From Pseudomonas sp. R84 (lineage in GTDB: Bacteria; Pseudomonadota; Gammaproteobacteria; Pseudomonadales; Pseudomonadaceae): 64,000 nt of DNA. The notes beneath the pieces were generated by a model. That model saw nothing but the letters and a program-made list of their open reading frames with translations. It made no database searches and was not told the origin of the DNA. The DNA lies in assembly GCF_009834515.1 (NCBI RefSeq), contig NZ_CP019426.1:1229501-1293500 (forward strand). Reading direction: 5' to 3'. Below, in pieces: positions 10,818 through 23,462 of the stretch (position 1 is its first letter; every line of letters begins with the position of its first letter). The position numbers and the translations under genes are program-made.

Positions 10818-12617
10818 GTGAGTGATTTGAGTCATATCCGCAATTTCTCCATCATCGCCCACATTGACCATGGCAAGTCGACGCTGGCCGATCGCTTCAT
10901 CCAGATGTGCGGCGGCCTGGCCGAGCGTGAAATGGAAGCCCAGGTACTGGATTCCATGGATCTGGAGCGTGAACGCGGGATCACCATCAAGGCCCACAGC
11001 GTCACCCTTTATTACACCGCCAAAGACGGCATCAAGTACCAGCTGAACTTCATCGACACCCCGGGTCACGTCGACTTCACCTACGAAGTCAGCCGTTCCC
11101 TGGCAGCGTGTGAAGGTGCACTGTTGGTGGTCGATGCCGGTCAAGGCGTTGAAGCCCAGTCCGTGGCCAACTGCTACACCGCCATCGAGCAGGGCCTCGA
11201 GGTCATGCCGGTGCTGAACAAGATCGACCTGCCGCAGGCCGATCCTGACCGCGTCAAGGACGAGATCGAGAAGATCATCGGCATCGACGCCACCGACGCC
11301 GTCACCTGCAGCGCCAAGACCGGCCTGGGTGTCGACGAAGTGCTCGAACGTCTGGTGCACACCATCCCTGCGCCAACCGGCAACATCGAGGATCCGCTGC
11401 AAGCGTTGATCATCGATTCCTGGTTCGACAACTACCTGGGCGTTGTCTCCCTGGTGCGCGTGCGTCATGGCCGCGTGAAGAAGGGCGACAAGATCCTCGT
11501 CAAGTCCACCGGCAAGATCCATCTGGTCGACAGCGTGGGCGTGTTCAACCCGAAGCACACCGCTACCGCTGACCTGAAGGCTGGCGAAGTGGGCTTCATC
11601 ATCGCCAGCATCAAGGACATTCACGGTGCGCCAGTCGGTGACACCCTGACCCTGAGCTCGACCCCGGACGTTGAAGTGCTGCCCGGCTTCAAACGCATCC
11701 AGCCACAGGTTTACGCCGGTCTGTTCCCGGTCAGTTCCGACGACTTCGAAGATTTCCGCGAAGCGCTGCAGAAGCTGACCCTCAACGACTCGTCGCTGCA
11801 GTACACCCCGGAAAGCTCCGACGCACTGGGCTTCGGCTTCCGTTGCGGCTTCCTCGGTATGCTGCACATGGAAATCATCCAGGAGCGCCTCGAGCGCGAG
11901 TACGACCTGGACCTGATCACCACCGCGCCAACGGTAATTTTCGAGCTGGTGCTGAAAACCGGTGAAACGATTTACGTCGACAACCCATCCAAGCTTCCGG
12001 ATGTGTCGTCGATCGAAGACATGCGCGAGCCGATCGTGCGCGCCAATATCCTCGTGCCGCAAGAGCACTTGGGTAACGTCATCACCCTGTGCATAGAGAA
12101 GCGTGGCGTTCAAGTCGACATGCTGTTCCTCGGCAATCAGGTGCAAGTCACTTATGACCTGCCGATGAACGAAGTGGTGCTGGACTTCTTCGACCGCCTC
12201 AAATCCACCAGCCGTGGCTATGCTTCGCTGGATTACCATTTCGATCGCTACCAATCGGCTAATCTGGTGAAACTGGATGTGCTGATCAACGGCGACAAGG
12301 TCGATGCCCTCGCATTGATCGTGCACCGTGACAACTCGCACTACAAAGGTCGCCAGTTGACCGAGAAGATGAAAGAACTGATTCCTCGTCAGATGTTCGA
12401 CGTAGCCATTCAGGCCGCCATCGGCGGTCAGATCGTTGCCCGGACAACCGTCAAGGCGCTCAGAAAGAACGTATTGGCCAAATGCTACGGTGGTGACGTC
12501 AGCCGTAAGAAGAAACTGCTCGAGAAGCAAAAGGCCGGTAAGAAACGCATGAAGCAGGTCGGCAACGTGGAAATTCCACAAGAAGCCTTCCTTGCCGTGC
12601 TCAGGTTGGATAGTTAG
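10818..12617 (+). CDS. lepA: Elongation factor 4 (LepA)
   Basis: A 599-residue translational GTPase associated with ribosome back-translocation and 30S assembly. GTP-binding motifs are clear: AHIDHGKST (G1), DTPGH (G3), [11 protein letters not shown] (G4) and CSAKTGLG (G5). The C-terminal LepA-specific domain ends with [21 protein letters not shown]. The GTG start gives the usual N terminus [14 protein letters not shown]. It precedes lepB by five bases, the classical lepA-lepB operon. In PAO1, as I recall, lepA follows mucD; here it follows lptG. Confidence 0.98.
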   Translation: MSDLSHIRNFSIIAHIDHGKSTLADRFIQMCGGLAEREMEAQVLDSMDLERERGITIKAHSVTLYYTAKDGIKYQLNFIDTPGHVDFTYEVSRSLAACEGALLVVDAGQGVEAQSVANCYTAIEQGLEVMPVLNKIDLPQADPDRVKDEIEKIIGIDATDAVTCSAKTGLGVDEVLERLVHTIPAPTGNIEDPLQALIIDSWFDNYLGVVSLVRVRHGRVKKGDKILVKSTGKIHLVDSVGVFNPKHTATADLKAGEVGFIIASIKDIHGAPVGDTLTLSSTPDVEVLPGFKRIQPQVYAGLFPVSSDDFEDFREALQKLTLNDSSLQYTPESSDALGFGFRCGFLGMLHMEIIQERLEREYDLDLITTAPTVIFELVLKTGETIYVDNPSKLPDVSSIEDMREPIVRANILVPQEHLGNVITLCIEKRGVQVDMLFLGNQVQVTYDLPMNEVVLDFFDRLKSTSRGYASLDYHFDRYQSANLVKLDVLINGDKVDALALIVHRDNSHYKGRQLTEKMKELIPRQMFDVAIQAAIGGQIVARTTVKALRKNVLAKCYGGDVSRKKKLLEKQKAGKKRMKQVGNVEIPQEAFLAVLRLDS

Positions 12618-12622
12618 GTCCT

Positions 12623-13477
12623 ATGTCGCTAAATTTCCCGCTGTTGCTGGTCATCGCCGTGTTTGTCTGCGGCCTGTTGGCGTTGCTTGATCTGTTGATC
12701 CTGGCGCCGCGTCGGCGTGCTGCCATTGCCTCTTATCAAGGCAGTGTCAGCCAGCCTGACGGGGTGGTCGTTGAAAAACTGAATAAAGAGCCGCTGCTGG
12801 TCGAATACGGCAAGTCGTTCTTTCCGGTGTTGTTCATCGTGCTGGTACTGCGCTCGTTCCTCGTGGAGCCGTTCCAGATCCCTTCGGGTTCGATGAAGCC
12901 AACCCTGGATGTCGGCGACTTCATTCTGGTGAACAAGTTTTCTTACGGGATCCGCCTGCCGGTGGTCGACAAGAAAATCATCGAAGTCGGTGATCCGCAG
13001 CGCGGCGATGTAATGGTGTTCCGCTACCCGAGCGATCCGAACGTCAACTACATCAAGCGCGTGGTCGGTCTGCCGGGTGACACGGTGCGTTACACCGCCG
13101 ACAAGCGTCTGTTCGTGAATGGCGAGTCGATTGCCGAGCAGATGGTCGGCGCCGAACCGGGCACGCTGGGCAGCGCCGAACTGTATAAAGAGAAACTGGG
13201 CGCCGCCGAGCATCTGATCCGCAAGGAAATGAGTCGCTACCGCGCCACGCCGGATCGCTCGTGGACAGTGCCTGCCGGGCACTACTTCATGATGGGCGAC
13301 AACCGCGACAACTCGAATGACAGTCGCTACTGGGATGATCCGAACATTCCCAAGGATCTGCTGGGCATGGTTCCCGACCAGAATATCGTCGGCAAGGCCT
13401 TCGCGGTCTGGATGAGCTGGCCAGAACCGAAACTCAGTCACCTGCCGAATTTCTCGCGGGTTGGCCTGATCAAGTAA
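12623..13477 (+). CDS. lepB: Signal peptidase I
   Basis: A 284-residue inner-membrane serine protease that cuts signal peptides from exported proteins. Two N-terminal membrane segments are visible (about residues 3-28 and 62-80). The nucleophile is the serine in PSGSMKPTL (about residue 93). The general-base lysine is in NYIKRVVGLPGD (about 147), and the conserved GDNRDNSNDSRYW box lies near residue 232. It is co-transcribed with lepA and leads into rnc and era. Confidence 0.97.
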   Translation: MSLNFPLLLVIAVFVCGLLALLDLLILAPRRRAAIASYQGSVSQPDGVVVEKLNKEPLLVEYGKSFFPVLFIVLVLRSFLVEPFQIPSGSMKPTLDVGDFILVNKFSYGIRLPVVDKKIIEVGDPQRGDVMVFRYPSDPNVNYIKRVVGLPGDTVRYTADKRLFVNGESIAEQMVGAEPGTLGSAELYKEKLGAAEHLIRKEMSRYRATPDRSWTVPAGHYFMMGDNRDNSNDSRYWDDPNIPKDLLGMVPDQNIVGKAFAVWMSWPEPKLSHLPNFSRVGLIK

Positions 13478-13484
13478 TCACACA

Positions 13485-13639
13485 CGGCGCTGTTGACCAC
13501 AGCGCCGAATGCATTTCTGGAGCCGGCACAATCGGCTTCGCAATCGCCAGGATTTAATTTTTGAACACAGCGTTAATTGTCCCAGGCCTGCGCCGCATCC
13601 CGGCGATGGCAGTGGAATCCAGCCACGAACTCAGCGTGG
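13485..13639 (+). promoter_or_regulatory. rnc leader with three hairpins
   Basis: The 169 bases between lepB and rnc hold an 8-bp perfect hairpin (CGGCGCTG 13485-13492 with CAGCGCCG 13500-13507). A smaller one (AGCCG 13521-13525 with CGGCT 13533-13537) follows, then a hairpin just before the rnc start (CCACG 13623-13627 with CGTGG 13635-13639). In E. coli, RNase III controls its own message by cutting a leader hairpin; these are candidates for the same role. Confidence 0.45.
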
Positions 13640-13646
13640 GTAAACC

Positions 13647-14336
13647 GTGAGCGTTTCTCTAAGCCGTCTCGAGCGCCAGCTCGGCTACACCTTCAAGGAC
13701 CAGGAGCTGATGCTGCTGGCTCTGACGCACCGCAGTTTTGCCGGGCGCAACAACGAACGCCTGGAATTCCTCGGTGATGCCATCCTCAACTTCGTTGCCG
13801 GCGAGGCGCTGTTCGATCGCTTCCCGCTGGCCCGCGAAGGCCAGTTGTCGCGTTTGCGCGCACGTTTGGTAAAAGGTGAGACGCTGGCCGTACTGGCGCG
13901 CGGTTTTGACCTTGGCGATTACTTGCGGCTGGGTTCCGGCGAGTTGAAAAGCGGTGGTTTCCGTCGCGAATCGATTCTGGCCGATGCCCTCGAAGCCTTG
14001 ATCGGTGCGATCTACCTCGACGCCGGCATGGACATGGCGCGTGAGCGCGTGCTGGCCTGGCTGGCTGGCGAGTTCGAAGGCCTGACGCTGGTCGACACCA
14101 ACAAGGATCCGAAAACCCGCCTGCAGGAACATCTGCAATCGCGCGGTTGCGATCTGCCACGCTATGAAGTGGTGGATATCCAGGGCGAGCCGCACTGCCG
14201 AACTTTCTTCGTCGAGTGCGAAGTTGTCTTACTGAATGAAAAAAGCCGAGGTCAGGGTGTGAGTCGTCGTATTGCCGAACAGGTAGCGGCCGCTGCAGCA
14301 CTGATTGCCCTGGGCGTGGAGAATGGCAATGACTGA
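13647..14336 (+). CDS. rnc: Ribonuclease III
   Basis: A 229-residue double-stranded-RNA endonuclease for rRNA and mRNA processing. The signature [14 protein letters not shown] carries the catalytic acidic residues (about 38-51), and a second acidic site appears in [15 protein letters not shown] (about 114-128). The C-terminal dsRNA-binding domain covers about residues 155-226 ([21 protein letters not shown]). The GTG start at 13647 is preceded by GGGTAAACC. The last eight bases overlap era, implying coupling. Confidence 0.97.
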   Translation: MSVSLSRLERQLGYTFKDQELMLLALTHRSFAGRNNERLEFLGDAILNFVAGEALFDRFPLAREGQLSRLRARLVKGETLAVLARGFDLGDYLRLGSGELKSGGFRRESILADALEALIGAIYLDAGMDMARERVLAWLAGEFEGLTLVDTNKDPKTRLQEHLQSRGCDLPRYEVVDIQGEPHCRTFFVECEVVLLNEKSRGQGVSRRIAEQVAAAAALIALGVENGND

Positions 14337-15231
14337 TACAAACGCAACTCGCTGTGGCTATGTTGCCATCGTCGGCCGTCCCAACGTCGGTAAGTCGACG
14401 CTGCTGAACCACATCCTCGGCCAGAAGCTCGCGATCACTTCGCGCAAGCCGCAGACCACTCGCCACAACATGCTCGGGATCAAAACCGAAGGTGACGTGC
14501 AAGCGATCTACGTCGACACCCCCGGCATGCACAAGGGTGGCGAAAAGGCCCTGAACCGTTACATGAACAAAACTGCTTCGGCGGCGTTGAAAGACGTCGA
14601 CGTGGTGATCTTCGTCGTCGATCGCACCAAGTGGACCGACGAAGACCAGATGGTTCTCGAGCGCGTTCAGTACGTGACTGGCCCGCTGATCGTCGCGCTG
14701 AACAAGACCGACCGCATCGAAGACAAAGCCGAGCTGATGCCGCACTTGAGCTGGTTGCAGGAACAACTGCCGAACGCGCAGATCATTCCGATTTCCGCGC
14801 AGCACGGGCATAACCTCGAAGCGCTGGAAAAGGTTATCGCTGATCATCTGCCGGAGAACGATCACTTCTTCCCGGAAGACCAGATCACCGACCGCAGCAG
14901 CCGTTTCCTCGCCGCTGAACTGGTGCGCGAGAAAATCATGCGCCAGATGGGCGCCGAGCTGCCGTACCAGATCACCGTCGAAATCGAAGAGTTCAAGCAG
15001 CAGGGCAAGACTCTGCACATCCACGCTTTGATCCTCGTTGAACGTGACGGCCAGAAGAAGATCATCATTGGCGACAAGGGCGAGCGTATCAAGCGCATCG
15101 GCACCGAAGCGCGCAAGGACATGGAGCTGCTGTTCGACTCCAAGATCATGCTCAACCTGTGGGTCAAGGTGAAGGGCGGCTGGTCCGATGACGAGCGGGC
15201 GCTGCGTTCGCTGGGTTACGGCGACCTGTAA
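14329..15231 (+). CDS. era: GTPase Era
   Basis: A 300-residue GTPase that binds the 3' end of 16S rRNA during 30S assembly. Motifs include GRPNVGKST (G1), DTPGMH (G3) and NKTDRIE (G4), and the C-terminal KH domain contains [17 protein letters not shown] chose the ATG at 14329 ([16 protein letters not shown]), eight bases inside the end of rnc, because earlier in-frame starts add residues without family similarity. Confidence 0.97.
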   Translation: MTDTNATRCGYVAIVGRPNVGKSTLLNHILGQKLAITSRKPQTTRHNMLGIKTEGDVQAIYVDTPGMHKGGEKALNRYMNKTASAALKDVDVVIFVVDRTKWTDEDQMVLERVQYVTGPLIVALNKTDRIEDKAELMPHLSWLQEQLPNAQIIPISAQHGHNLEALEKVIADHLPENDHFFPEDQITDRSSRFLAAELVREKIMRQMGAELPYQITVEIEEFKQQGKTLHIHALILVERDGQKKIIIGDKGERIKRIGTEARKDMELLFDSKIMLNLWVKVKGGWSDDERALRSLGYGDL

Positions 15232-15259
15232 TCACCGTTCCAGAGAACACCGATACCCA

Positions 15260-15350
15260 CTGTGGGAGCGAGCCTGCTCGCGAAGGGATGTAACATTCAG
15301 CATTGATGTTGACTGTCACTCCGCTTTCGCGAGCAGGCTCGCTCCCACAG
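15260..15350. repeat. REPIN between era and recO
   Basis: An inverted pair of perfect GTGGGAGCGAGCCTGCTCGCGA arms about 40 bases apart, inserted inside what is elsewhere a tight era-recO gene pair. Confidence 0.9.
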
Positions 15351-15396
15351 TGGTTTTGGGTCGTGTGTAAATCTGCGTTTCTTCATCGAGAACTCA

Positions 15397-16086
15397 ATGT
15401 CGCAAAACCCGCCTCCCGCCCAACCCGCCTATGTCCTGCACAGTCGCGCCTACCGCGAAACCAGTGCGTTGGTGGACTTCCTCACGCCGCAAGGTCGGCT
15501 GCGGGCGGTGTTGCGCAGTGCGCGGGGCAAGGCCGGGACATTGGCGCGGCCGTTTGTGTCGCTGGAAGTCGAGTTCCGTGGCAAGGGTGAGTTGAAGAAT
15601 GTCGGGCGCATGGAGAGTTCTGGCACTTCGGCGTGGCTCAACGGCGAGGCGCTGTTCAGCGGTCTCTATCTCAATGAATTGCTGATCCGCTTGCTGCCTG
15701 CCGAAGATCCGCATCCAGCGGTGTTCGATCACTACGCTGCAACCTTGCTGGCACTGGCCGAAGGTCGGCCACTGGAACCGTTGCTGCGTTCTTTCGAATG
15801 GCGTCTGCTGGACGACCTCGGTTACGGCTTTTCACTGAACACTGACGTTCACGGTGAGCCCGTCGCGCCGGATGGTCTCTATCGCCTGCAAGTGGATGCG
15901 GGGCTTGAGAGGGTTTTCCTATTGCAACCGGGCCTGTTCAACGGCGTTGAACTACTGGCCATGGCTGAAGCCGACTGGACCGCCCCCGGCGCGCTGTCCG
16001 CTGCCAAGCGCCTGATGCGTCAGGCATTGGCCGTTCACCTGGGCGGTCGCCCCCTCGTCAGTCGCGAACTGTTTCGCAAGCCCTGA
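15397..16086 (+). CDS. recO: DNA repair protein RecO
   Basis: A 229-residue RecF-pathway mediator that helps load RecA on SSB-coated DNA. The N-terminal OB fold reads [22 protein letters not shown] and the central helical part includes [19 protein letters not shown] and [15 protein letters not shown]. As in other gamma-proteobacterial RecO proteins, no zinc-cysteine cluster is seen. It sits between era and pdxJ, the usual order. Confidence 0.95.
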   Translation: MSQNPPPAQPAYVLHSRAYRETSALVDFLTPQGRLRAVLRSARGKAGTLARPFVSLEVEFRGKGELKNVGRMESSGTSAWLNGEALFSGLYLNELLIRLLPAEDPHPAVFDHYAATLLALAEGRPLEPLLRSFEWRLLDDLGYGFSLNTDVHGEPVAPDGLYRLQVDAGLERVFLLQPGLFNGVELLAMAEADWTAPGALSAAKRLMRQALAVHLGGRPLVSRELFRKP

Positions 16087-16133
16087 TCACCCCGTATGCT
16101 GTGCGCCGAATCTCTCAATTCAGGAGCGCATCC

Positions 16134-16877
16134 GTGACCACCAGCAATCGCATTCTTCTTGGCGTGAACATCGACCACGTCGCCACCCTGCGTCAGGCCC
16201 GTGGCACGCGCTATCCGGATCCGGTCAAGGCGGCGCTGGACGCGGAAGAGGCGGGCGCCGATGGCATCACCGTGCATTTGCGTGAAGACCGCCGGCACAT
16301 TCAGGAGCGCGATGTTCTGTTGCTCAAGGACGTGCTGCAAACCCGCATGAACTTCGAAATGGGCGTCACCGAAGAAATGATGGCGTTCGCCGAGCGTATT
16401 CGCCCGGCACACATCTGTCTGGTTCCGGAAACCCGTCAGGAGCTGACTACCGAAGGCGGCCTGGATGTCGCGGGGCAGGAAGAGCGGATCAAAGCAGCGG
16501 TCGAGCGTCTGTCGAAGATCGGCAGCGAAGTGTCGCTGTTCATCGATGCGGACGAGCGGCAGATTGCGGCGTCGAAGCGCGTCGGTGCGCCTGCCATCGA
16601 GTTGCACACCGGTCGTTATGCTGATGCTGAAACCCCGACTGAAGTCGCTGAAGAGCTTAAGCGTGTGGCGGACGGCGTGGCGTTTGGTCTGGCCCAAGGC
16701 CTGATCGTCAACGCAGGTCACGGCTTGCACTACCATAACGTTGAAGCCGTCGCGGCGATCAAGGGCATCAACGAGCTGAACATTGGCCATGCGCTGGTGG
16801 CGCATGCGTTGTTCGTTGGCTTCAAGTCTGCCGTATCGGAAATGAAAGCGCTGATCCTGGCGGCTGCCAAGTCCTGA
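16134..16877 (+). CDS. pdxJ: Pyridoxine 5'-phosphate synthase
   Basis: A 247-residue TIM-barrel enzyme that condenses 1-deoxyxylulose-5-phosphate with 3-amino-2-oxopropyl phosphate to make pyridoxine phosphate. The N-terminal [16 protein letters not shown], the [15 protein letters not shown] segment and [15 protein letters not shown] are family hallmarks. I chose the GTG at 16134 because AGGAG sits upstream at the right spacing and gives the family's N terminus; an earlier ATG at 16101 adds 11 unrelated residues. Confidence 0.96.
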   Translation: MTTSNRILLGVNIDHVATLRQARGTRYPDPVKAALDAEEAGADGITVHLREDRRHIQERDVLLLKDVLQTRMNFEMGVTEEMMAFAERIRPAHICLVPETRQELTTEGGLDVAGQEERIKAAVERLSKIGSEVSLFIDADERQIAASKRVGAPAIELHTGRYADAETPTEVAEELKRVADGVAFGLAQGLIVNAGHGLHYHNVEAVAAIKGINELNIGHALVAHALFVGFKSAVSEMKALILAAAKS

Positions 16878-16894
16878 TCAACAACACAAACCCC

Positions 16895-16982
16895 CTGTAG
16901 GAGTGAGCCTGCTCGCGATATCGGTGTGTCAGACAAAATTAATTGACTGACCCACCGATATCGCGAGCAGGCTCGCTCCCAC
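16895..16982. repeat. REPIN (variant arms)
   Basis: The left arm is the TGTAGGAGTGAGCCTGCTCGCGA variant and the right arm is the standard sequence, inverted. It lies between the converging ends of pdxJ and mltF. Confidence 0.85.
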
Positions 16983-17001
16983 ATTTGATTTGGGGGGGTA
17001 G

Positions 17002-18747
<1,746 letters not shown>

Positions 18748-21700
18748 ATGTTGATCCTGCGCGGCGCTCCTGCCCTTTCTGCCTTTCGCCACAGCAAACT
18801 CCTTGAGCAACTGAGCCAGAAGGTTCCAGCTGTCAGTGGCCTGTATGCTGAATTCGCTCACTTCGCCGAAGTCACCGGCGTCCTGACCGGCGACGAACAG
18901 CAGGTGCTAGCGCGCCTTCTGAAGTACGGCCCAAGCGTTCCGGTACAAGAGCCGACCGGTCGTCTGTTTCTGGTGTTGCCGCGTTTCGGCACCATCTCGC
19001 CATGGTCGAGCAAGGCCAGCGACATCGCCCGCAACTGCGGCTTGAGCAAGATCCAGCGTCTGGAGCGCGGTATCGCCTTCTACGTGGCCGGTCAGTTCAG
19101 CGAAGCCGAAGCCCAGCAGATTGCCGACGTGCTGCATGACCGCATGACCCAGATCGTGCTGGCCAACCTCGAACAGGCCGCCGGTCTGTTCAGCCACGCC
19201 GAGCCGAAGCCGCTGACGGCCATCGACATCCTTGGTGGCGGTCGCGCCGCGCTGGAAAAAGCCAACACCGAGCTGGGCCTGGCTCTGGCCGAAGACGAGA
19301 TCGACTATTTGGTCGACGCCTTCAACGGCTTGAAGCGCAACCCGCACGACATCGAACTGATGATGTTCGCCCAGGCCAACTCCGAGCACTGCCGCCACAA
19401 GATCTTCAACGCCAGTTGGGATATTGATGGTGAGAACCAGGAAAAAAGCCTGTTCGGCATGATCAAGAACACCTACGTGATGCACAGCGAAGGCGTTCTG
19501 TCGGCTTATAAGGACAACGCCTCGGTGATCGTCGGCAACGTCGCCGGCCGTTTTTTCCCGAACCCTGAGACCCGCCAGTACGGCGCGGTGCAGGAGCCGG
19601 TGCACATCCTGATGAAGGTTGAAACCCACAACCACCCGACCGCGATCGCTCCGTTCCCGGGCGCGTCGACCGGTTCCGGCGGCGAGATCCGTGACGAAGG
19701 TGCCACCGGCCGTGGCGCCAAGCCAAAGGCTGGCCTGACCGGTTTCACCGTATCCAACCTGCAGATCCCGGGCTTCGAACAGCCGTGGGAAGTGCCGTAC
19801 GGCAAGCCTGAGCGCATCGTCACCGCGCTGGACATCATGATCGAAGGCCCGCTCGGCGGCGCCGCGTTCAACAACGAATTCGGCCGTCCGGCCCTGACTG
19901 GCTACTTCCGTACCTTCGAACAGTCGATCAGCACCCCGCACGGTGACGAGGTTCGCGGTTACCACAAGCCGATCATGCTGGCTGGCGGCATGGGCAACAT
20001 CCGTGAAGAACACGTCAAGAAAGGCGAGATCGTCGTTGGCTCCAAGCTGATCGTTCTCGGCGGCCCGGCGATGTTGATTGGTCTGGGTGGCGGCGCCGCT
20101 TCCTCGATGGCCACCGGCACCAGCTCGGCGGATCTCGACTTCGCTTCCGTGCAGCGTGAAAACCCTGAAATGGAACGTCGCTGCCAGGAAGTCATCGACC
20201 GTTGCTGGCAACTGGGTGACAAAAACCCGATCAGCTTCATCCACGACGTCGGCGCGGGCGGTCTGTCCAACGCCTTCCCGGAACTGGTCAACGACGGCGA
20301 CCGCGGTGGCCGTTTCGAACTGCGCAACATTCCCAACGACGAGCCGGGCATGGCCCCGCACGAAATCTGGTCCAACGAATCCCAGGAACGTTACGTTCTG
20401 GCCGTCGGCCCTGAAGACTTCGAGCGCTTCCAGGCGATCTGCGAACGTGAGCGTTGCCCGTTTGCCGTAGTGGGCGAGGCGACTGCCGAGCCGCAACTGA
20501 CCGTGACCGACAGCCACTTCGGCAACAACCCGGTGGACATGCCACTGGAAGTGTTGCTGGGCAAAGCCCCGCGCATGCACCGTTCGGTGGTTCGTGAAGC
20601 CGAGCTGGGCGATGACTTCGATCCGTCGAACCTCGACATCAGCGAATCCATCGAACGCGTTCTGCATCACCCGGCCGTGGCGAGCAAAAGCTTCCTGATC
20701 ACCATCGGCGACCGCACCATCACCGGCCTCGTGGCCCGTGACCAAATGGTCGGCCCGTGGCAGGTTCCGGTGGCCGACGTTGCCGTCACCGCCACCAGTT
20801 TCGACGTCTACACCGGTGAAGCGATGGCGATGGGCGAGCGTACTCCGCTGGCACTGCTGGACGCTCCGGCGTCGGGCCGCATGGCCATCGGCGAAACCCT
20901 GACCAACATTGCCGCGTCGCGCATCAACAAGATCTCCGACATCAAATTGTCGGCGAACTGGATGTCCGCTGCCGGCCACCCGGGCGAAGACGCGCGTCTG
21001 TACGACACCGTGAAAGCGGTCGGTATGGAACTGTGCCCTGAGCTGGGCATCACCATTCCGGTGGGCAAGGACTCGATGTCCATGGCCACCCGTTGGAGCG
21101 ACAACGGCGAAGAAAAAACCGTGACCTCGCCGATGTCGCTGATCGTGACCGGTTTCGCGCCAGTGGCTGACATCCGTCAGACCCTGACCCCGGAACTGCG
21201 CATGGACAAGGGCACCACCGACCTGATCCTGATCGACCTCGGTCGTGGTCAGAACCGCATGGGTGCTTCGATCCTTGCACAGGTTCACGGCAAGCTCGGC
21301 AAACACGCGCCGGACGTCGATGACGCCGAAGACCTGAAAGCCTTCTTTGCAGTGATCCAGGGCCTCAACGCCGACGGTCACCTGCTGGCTTACCACGACC
21401 GTTCCGACGGTGGTCTGCTGACCTCCGTGGTCGAAATGGCCTTCGCCGGCCACTGCGGTCTGAGCCTGAACCTTGATGGTCTGGCGGAAACCACCGCCGA
21501 CATCGCCGCCATCCTGTTCAACGAAGAACTGGGTGCAGTGATCCAGGTTCGTCAGGACGCCACGCCAGACATCCTCGCGCAATTTAGCGCGGCCGGTCTG
21601 GGCGACTGCGTGTCGGTGATCGGTCAGCCGATCAACAATGGTCAGATCAACATCACCTTTAACGGTGACACCGTGTTCGAAGGCCAGCGTCGTCTGCTGC

Positions 21701-22644
21701 AACGTACCTGGGCTGAAACCAGCTACCAGATTCAGCGTCTGCGCGACAACGCCGACTGCGCCGAGCAAGAGTTCGATGTGCTGCTGGAAGAAGACAACCC
21801 GGGCCTGAGCGTCAAGCTGAGCTACGACGTTAACCAGGACATCGCCGCGCCTTACATCAAGAAAGGCATCCGCCCACAGGTTGCCGTGCTGCGTGAGCAG
21901 GGCGTCAACGGTCAGGTGGAAATGGCCGCGGCGTTCGACCGCGCCGGTTTCAACGCGATCGACGTGCACATGAGCGATATTCTCGCTGGCCGTGTCGACC
22001 TGAACGAGTTCAAAGGTCTGGTGGCGTGCGGTGGTTTCTCCTACGGCGACGTGCTCGGCGCCGGTGAAGGCTGGGCCAAGTCGGCACTGTTCAACAGCCG
22101 TGCCCGCGATGCCTTCCAAGGCTTCTTCGAGCGTAACGACAGCTTCACCCTCGGCGTGTGCAACGGTTGCCAGATGATGTCCAACCTGCACGAGCTGATC
22201 CCGGGCAGCGAGTTCTGGCCGCACTTCGTGCGCAACCGCTCCGAGCAGTTCGAAGCGCGCGTGGCGATGGTGCAGATCCAGGAATCGAACTCGATCTTCC
22301 TGCAAGGCATGGCCGGTTCGCGTATGCCGATCGCCATTGCTCACGGTGAAGGTCACGCCGAGTTCTCCAGCGAAGAAGCATTGCTGGAAGCCGATCTGTC
22401 CGGTTGCGTGGCGATGCGTTTCGTCGACAACCATGGCAAGGTCACCGAGCGTTATCCGGCCAACCCGAACGGTTCGCCGCGCGGGATTACCGGTCTCACC
22501 AGCCGTGATGGCCGTGTGACGATCATGATGCCGCACCCGGAGCGTGTGTTCCGTGCCGTGCAGAACTCGTGGCGTTCGGAAGACTGGAACGAAGATGCAC
22601 CGTGGATGCGTATGTTCCGTAACGCGCGCGTCTGGGTGAACTAA
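18748..22644 (+). CDS. purL: Phosphoribosylformylglycinamidine synthase
   Basis: A 1298-residue large-form FGAM synthase that converts FGAR, ATP and glutamine to FGAM in purine synthesis. The synthetase halves occupy about residues 170-1030 ([48 protein letters not shown]). The C-terminal glutamine amidotransferase has the nucleophile in [12 protein letters not shown] (about residue 1137) and the closing [10 protein letters not shown]. The length matches E. coli PurL (1295). It faces mltF divergently, as in other Pseudomonas. Confidence 0.98.
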   Translation: MLILRGAPALSAFRHSKLLEQLSQKVPAVSGLYAEFAHFAEVTGVLTGDEQQVLARLLKYGPSVPVQEPTGRLFLVLPRFGTISPWSSKASDIARNCGLSKIQRLERGIAFYVAGQFSEAEAQQIADVLHDRMTQIVLANLEQAAGLFSHAEPKPLTAIDILGGGRAALEKANTELGLALAEDEIDYLVDAFNGLKRNPHDIELMMFAQANSEHCRHKIFNASWDIDGENQEKSLFGMIKNTYVMHSEGVLSAYKDNASVIVGNVAGRFFPNPETRQYGAVQEPVHILMKVETHNHPTAIAPFPGASTGSGGEIRDEGATGRGAKPKAGLTGFTVSNLQIPGFEQPWEVPYGKPERIVTALDIMIEGPLGGAAFNNEFGRPALTGYFRTFEQSISTPHGDEVRGYHKPIMLAGGMGNIREEHVKKGEIVVGSKLIVLGGPAMLIGLGGGAASSMATGTSSADLDFASVQRENPEMERRCQEVIDRCWQLGDKNPISFIHDVGAGGLSNAFPELVNDGDRGGRFELRNIPNDEPGMAPHEIWSNESQERYVLAVGPEDFERFQAICERERCPFAVVGEATAEPQLTVTDSHFGNNPVDMPLEVLLGKAPRMHRSVVREAELGDDFDPSNLDISESIERVLHHPAVASKSFLITIGDRTITGLVARDQMVGPWQVPVADVAVTATSFDVYTGEAMAMGERTPLALLDAPASGRMAIGETLTNIAASRINKISDIKLSANWMSAAGHPGEDARLYDTVKAVGMELCPELGITIPVGKDSMSMATRWSDNGEEKTVTSPMSLIVTGFAPVADIRQTLTPELRMDKGTTDLILIDLGRGQNRMGASILAQVHGKLGKHAPDVDDAEDLKAFFAVIQGLNADGHLLAYHDRSDGGLLTSVVEMAFAGHCGLSLNLDGLAETTADIAAILFNEELGAVIQVRQDATPDILAQFSAAGLGDCVSVIGQPINNGQINITFNGDTVFEGQRRLLQRTWAETSYQIQRLRDNADCAEQEFDVLLEEDNPGLSVKLSYDVNQDIAAPYIKKGIRPQVAVLREQGVNGQVEMAAAFDRAGFNAIDVHMSDILAGRVDLNEFKGLVACGGFSYGDVLGAGEGWAKSALFNSRARDAFQGFFERNDSFTLGVCNGCQMMSNLHELIPGSEFWPHFVRNRSEQFEARVAMVQIQESNSIFLQGMAGSRMPIAIAHGEGHAEFSSEEALLEADLSGCVAMRFVDNHGKVTERYPANPNGSPRGITGLTSRDGRVTIMMPHPERVFRAVQNSWRSEDWNEDAPWMRMFRNARVWVN

Positions 22645-22649
22645 GGCCT

Positions 22650-22961
22650 GTGTACAAGCTCGCTTTTTTTGTTCCTGACAGTCATGTCGAGGTGGTCAAA
22701 GGGGCTGTGTTCGCTGCCGGTGGTGGGCGAATCGGTGACTATGACCACTGTGCCTGGCAGGTGCTCGGTCTGGGCCAGTTTCGACCTTTGGACGGCAGTC
22801 AGCCGTTTATTGGCGAGGCGGGGCAGGTTGAGCGGGTTGAGGAATGGAAGGTTGAGCTTGTGGTGGCGGATGAGTTGATTGTTGCTGTTGTGGCGGCGCT
22901 CAAGTTGAGCCATCCGTATGAGACACCGGCTTATGAAGTGTGGCGGCTGGAAGATTTCTGA
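22650..22961 (+). CDS. NIF3/YqfO C-terminal-like protein
   Basis: A 103-residue protein starting at a GTG (MYKLAFFVPDSHVEVVKGAVFAAGGGRIGDYDHCAW) and ending SHPYETPAYEVWRLEDF. This is the small CutA-like ferredoxin fold that occurs as an insert in NIF3/YqfO proteins; here it stands alone. The biochemical role is not established. It starts six bases after purL, so it is likely co-transcribed, and is followed by a strong terminator. Confidence 0.85.
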   Translation: MYKLAFFVPDSHVEVVKGAVFAAGGGRIGDYDHCAWQVLGLGQFRPLDGSQPFIGEAGQVERVEEWKVELVVADELIVAVVAALKLSHPYETPAYEVWRLEDF

Positions 22962-22983
22962 TCTTTCTTGCTGCTGAAACGGG

Positions 22984-23020
22984 AAACCCGCAGATGAGTG
23001 ATTGTCTGCGGGTTTTTTTG
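22984..23020 (+). terminator. Terminator of the purL operon
   Basis: AAACCCGCAGA (22984-22994) pairs perfectly with TCTGCGGGTTT (23005-23015), followed by a T run. Confidence 0.92.
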
Positions 23021-23039
23021 TTGCCCCCGATTTGCTTTT

Positions 23040-23068
23040 CTGTAGGAGTGAGCCTGCTCGCGATGGCG
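23040..23068. repeat. Single REP sequence
   Basis: One copy of the TGTAGGAGTGAGCCTGCTCGCGA variant, without an inverted partner nearby. Confidence 0.75.
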
Positions 23069-23099
23069 CCCTGACAGGCGACCATGCTCTGTCTGGCTG

Positions 23100-23440
23100 A
23101 GTGAATATCCGTTTTTTCGGGGGCTGCGGCTGGCGGTTTCGCCCTTACGGCGACTCACTTTTTTACAAACGCCTAAAAAAGTAAGCAAAAAACGCTTGCC
23201 CCAACGTTCGGCCCACTCGCTAAAGCTCGGGGTTCCTTCGCTCCGGAATTCATCCGGGCGCATCGCCTACGGTTTGCTTCGCTGCACCTCCTCTCGCTGT
23301 GTTTGGCTGCGCCAAACGGTCGCTGCGCTCCCACCCCCGGATAAATCCCTCCACTCAGCCTGCCGACGGGGCCGGTGGATCAAGATCAAGAGCTGCAGCC
23401 GAGCTAACGCTCATCCTGTTGAGTGGTGAAGAGCACGGGG
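23100..23440. repeat. Intergenic repeat block (no gene)
   Basis: About 340 bases with no credible gene. The segments CTGGCGGTTTCGCCCTTACG, ACAAACGCCTAAAAAAGTAA, TTTGGCTGCGCCAAAC (a hairpin) and GATAAATCCCTCCACTCAGC match, from memory, a long intergenic repeat found many times in P. fluorescens-group genomes. Reading frames through it on either strand are low-complexity and are often over-annotated as hypothetical proteins. I infer a non-coding dispersed repeat. Confidence 0.5.
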
Positions 23441-23462
23441 TGTTCGGCTTTTGATTTGTGTT

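Noticed and set aside
13561..13650. 29-codon TTG-started frame just before rnc, as a remnant of the DUF4845 gene
   Set aside because: Its translation does not resemble DUF4845 as I remember it and it has no ribosome binding site; the space is better read as an rnc leader.
18907..22536. Minus-strand frame of 1209 codons opposite purL
   Set aside because: Antisense shadow in GC-rich DNA; His/Val/Asp-rich composition is typical of such shadows and purL is unambiguous.
22931..23263. Minus-strand 110-codon frame in the repeat block
   Set aside because: It crosses a terminator and a REP sequence and consists of repeat DNA; such frames are commonly over-annotated as hypothetical proteins.
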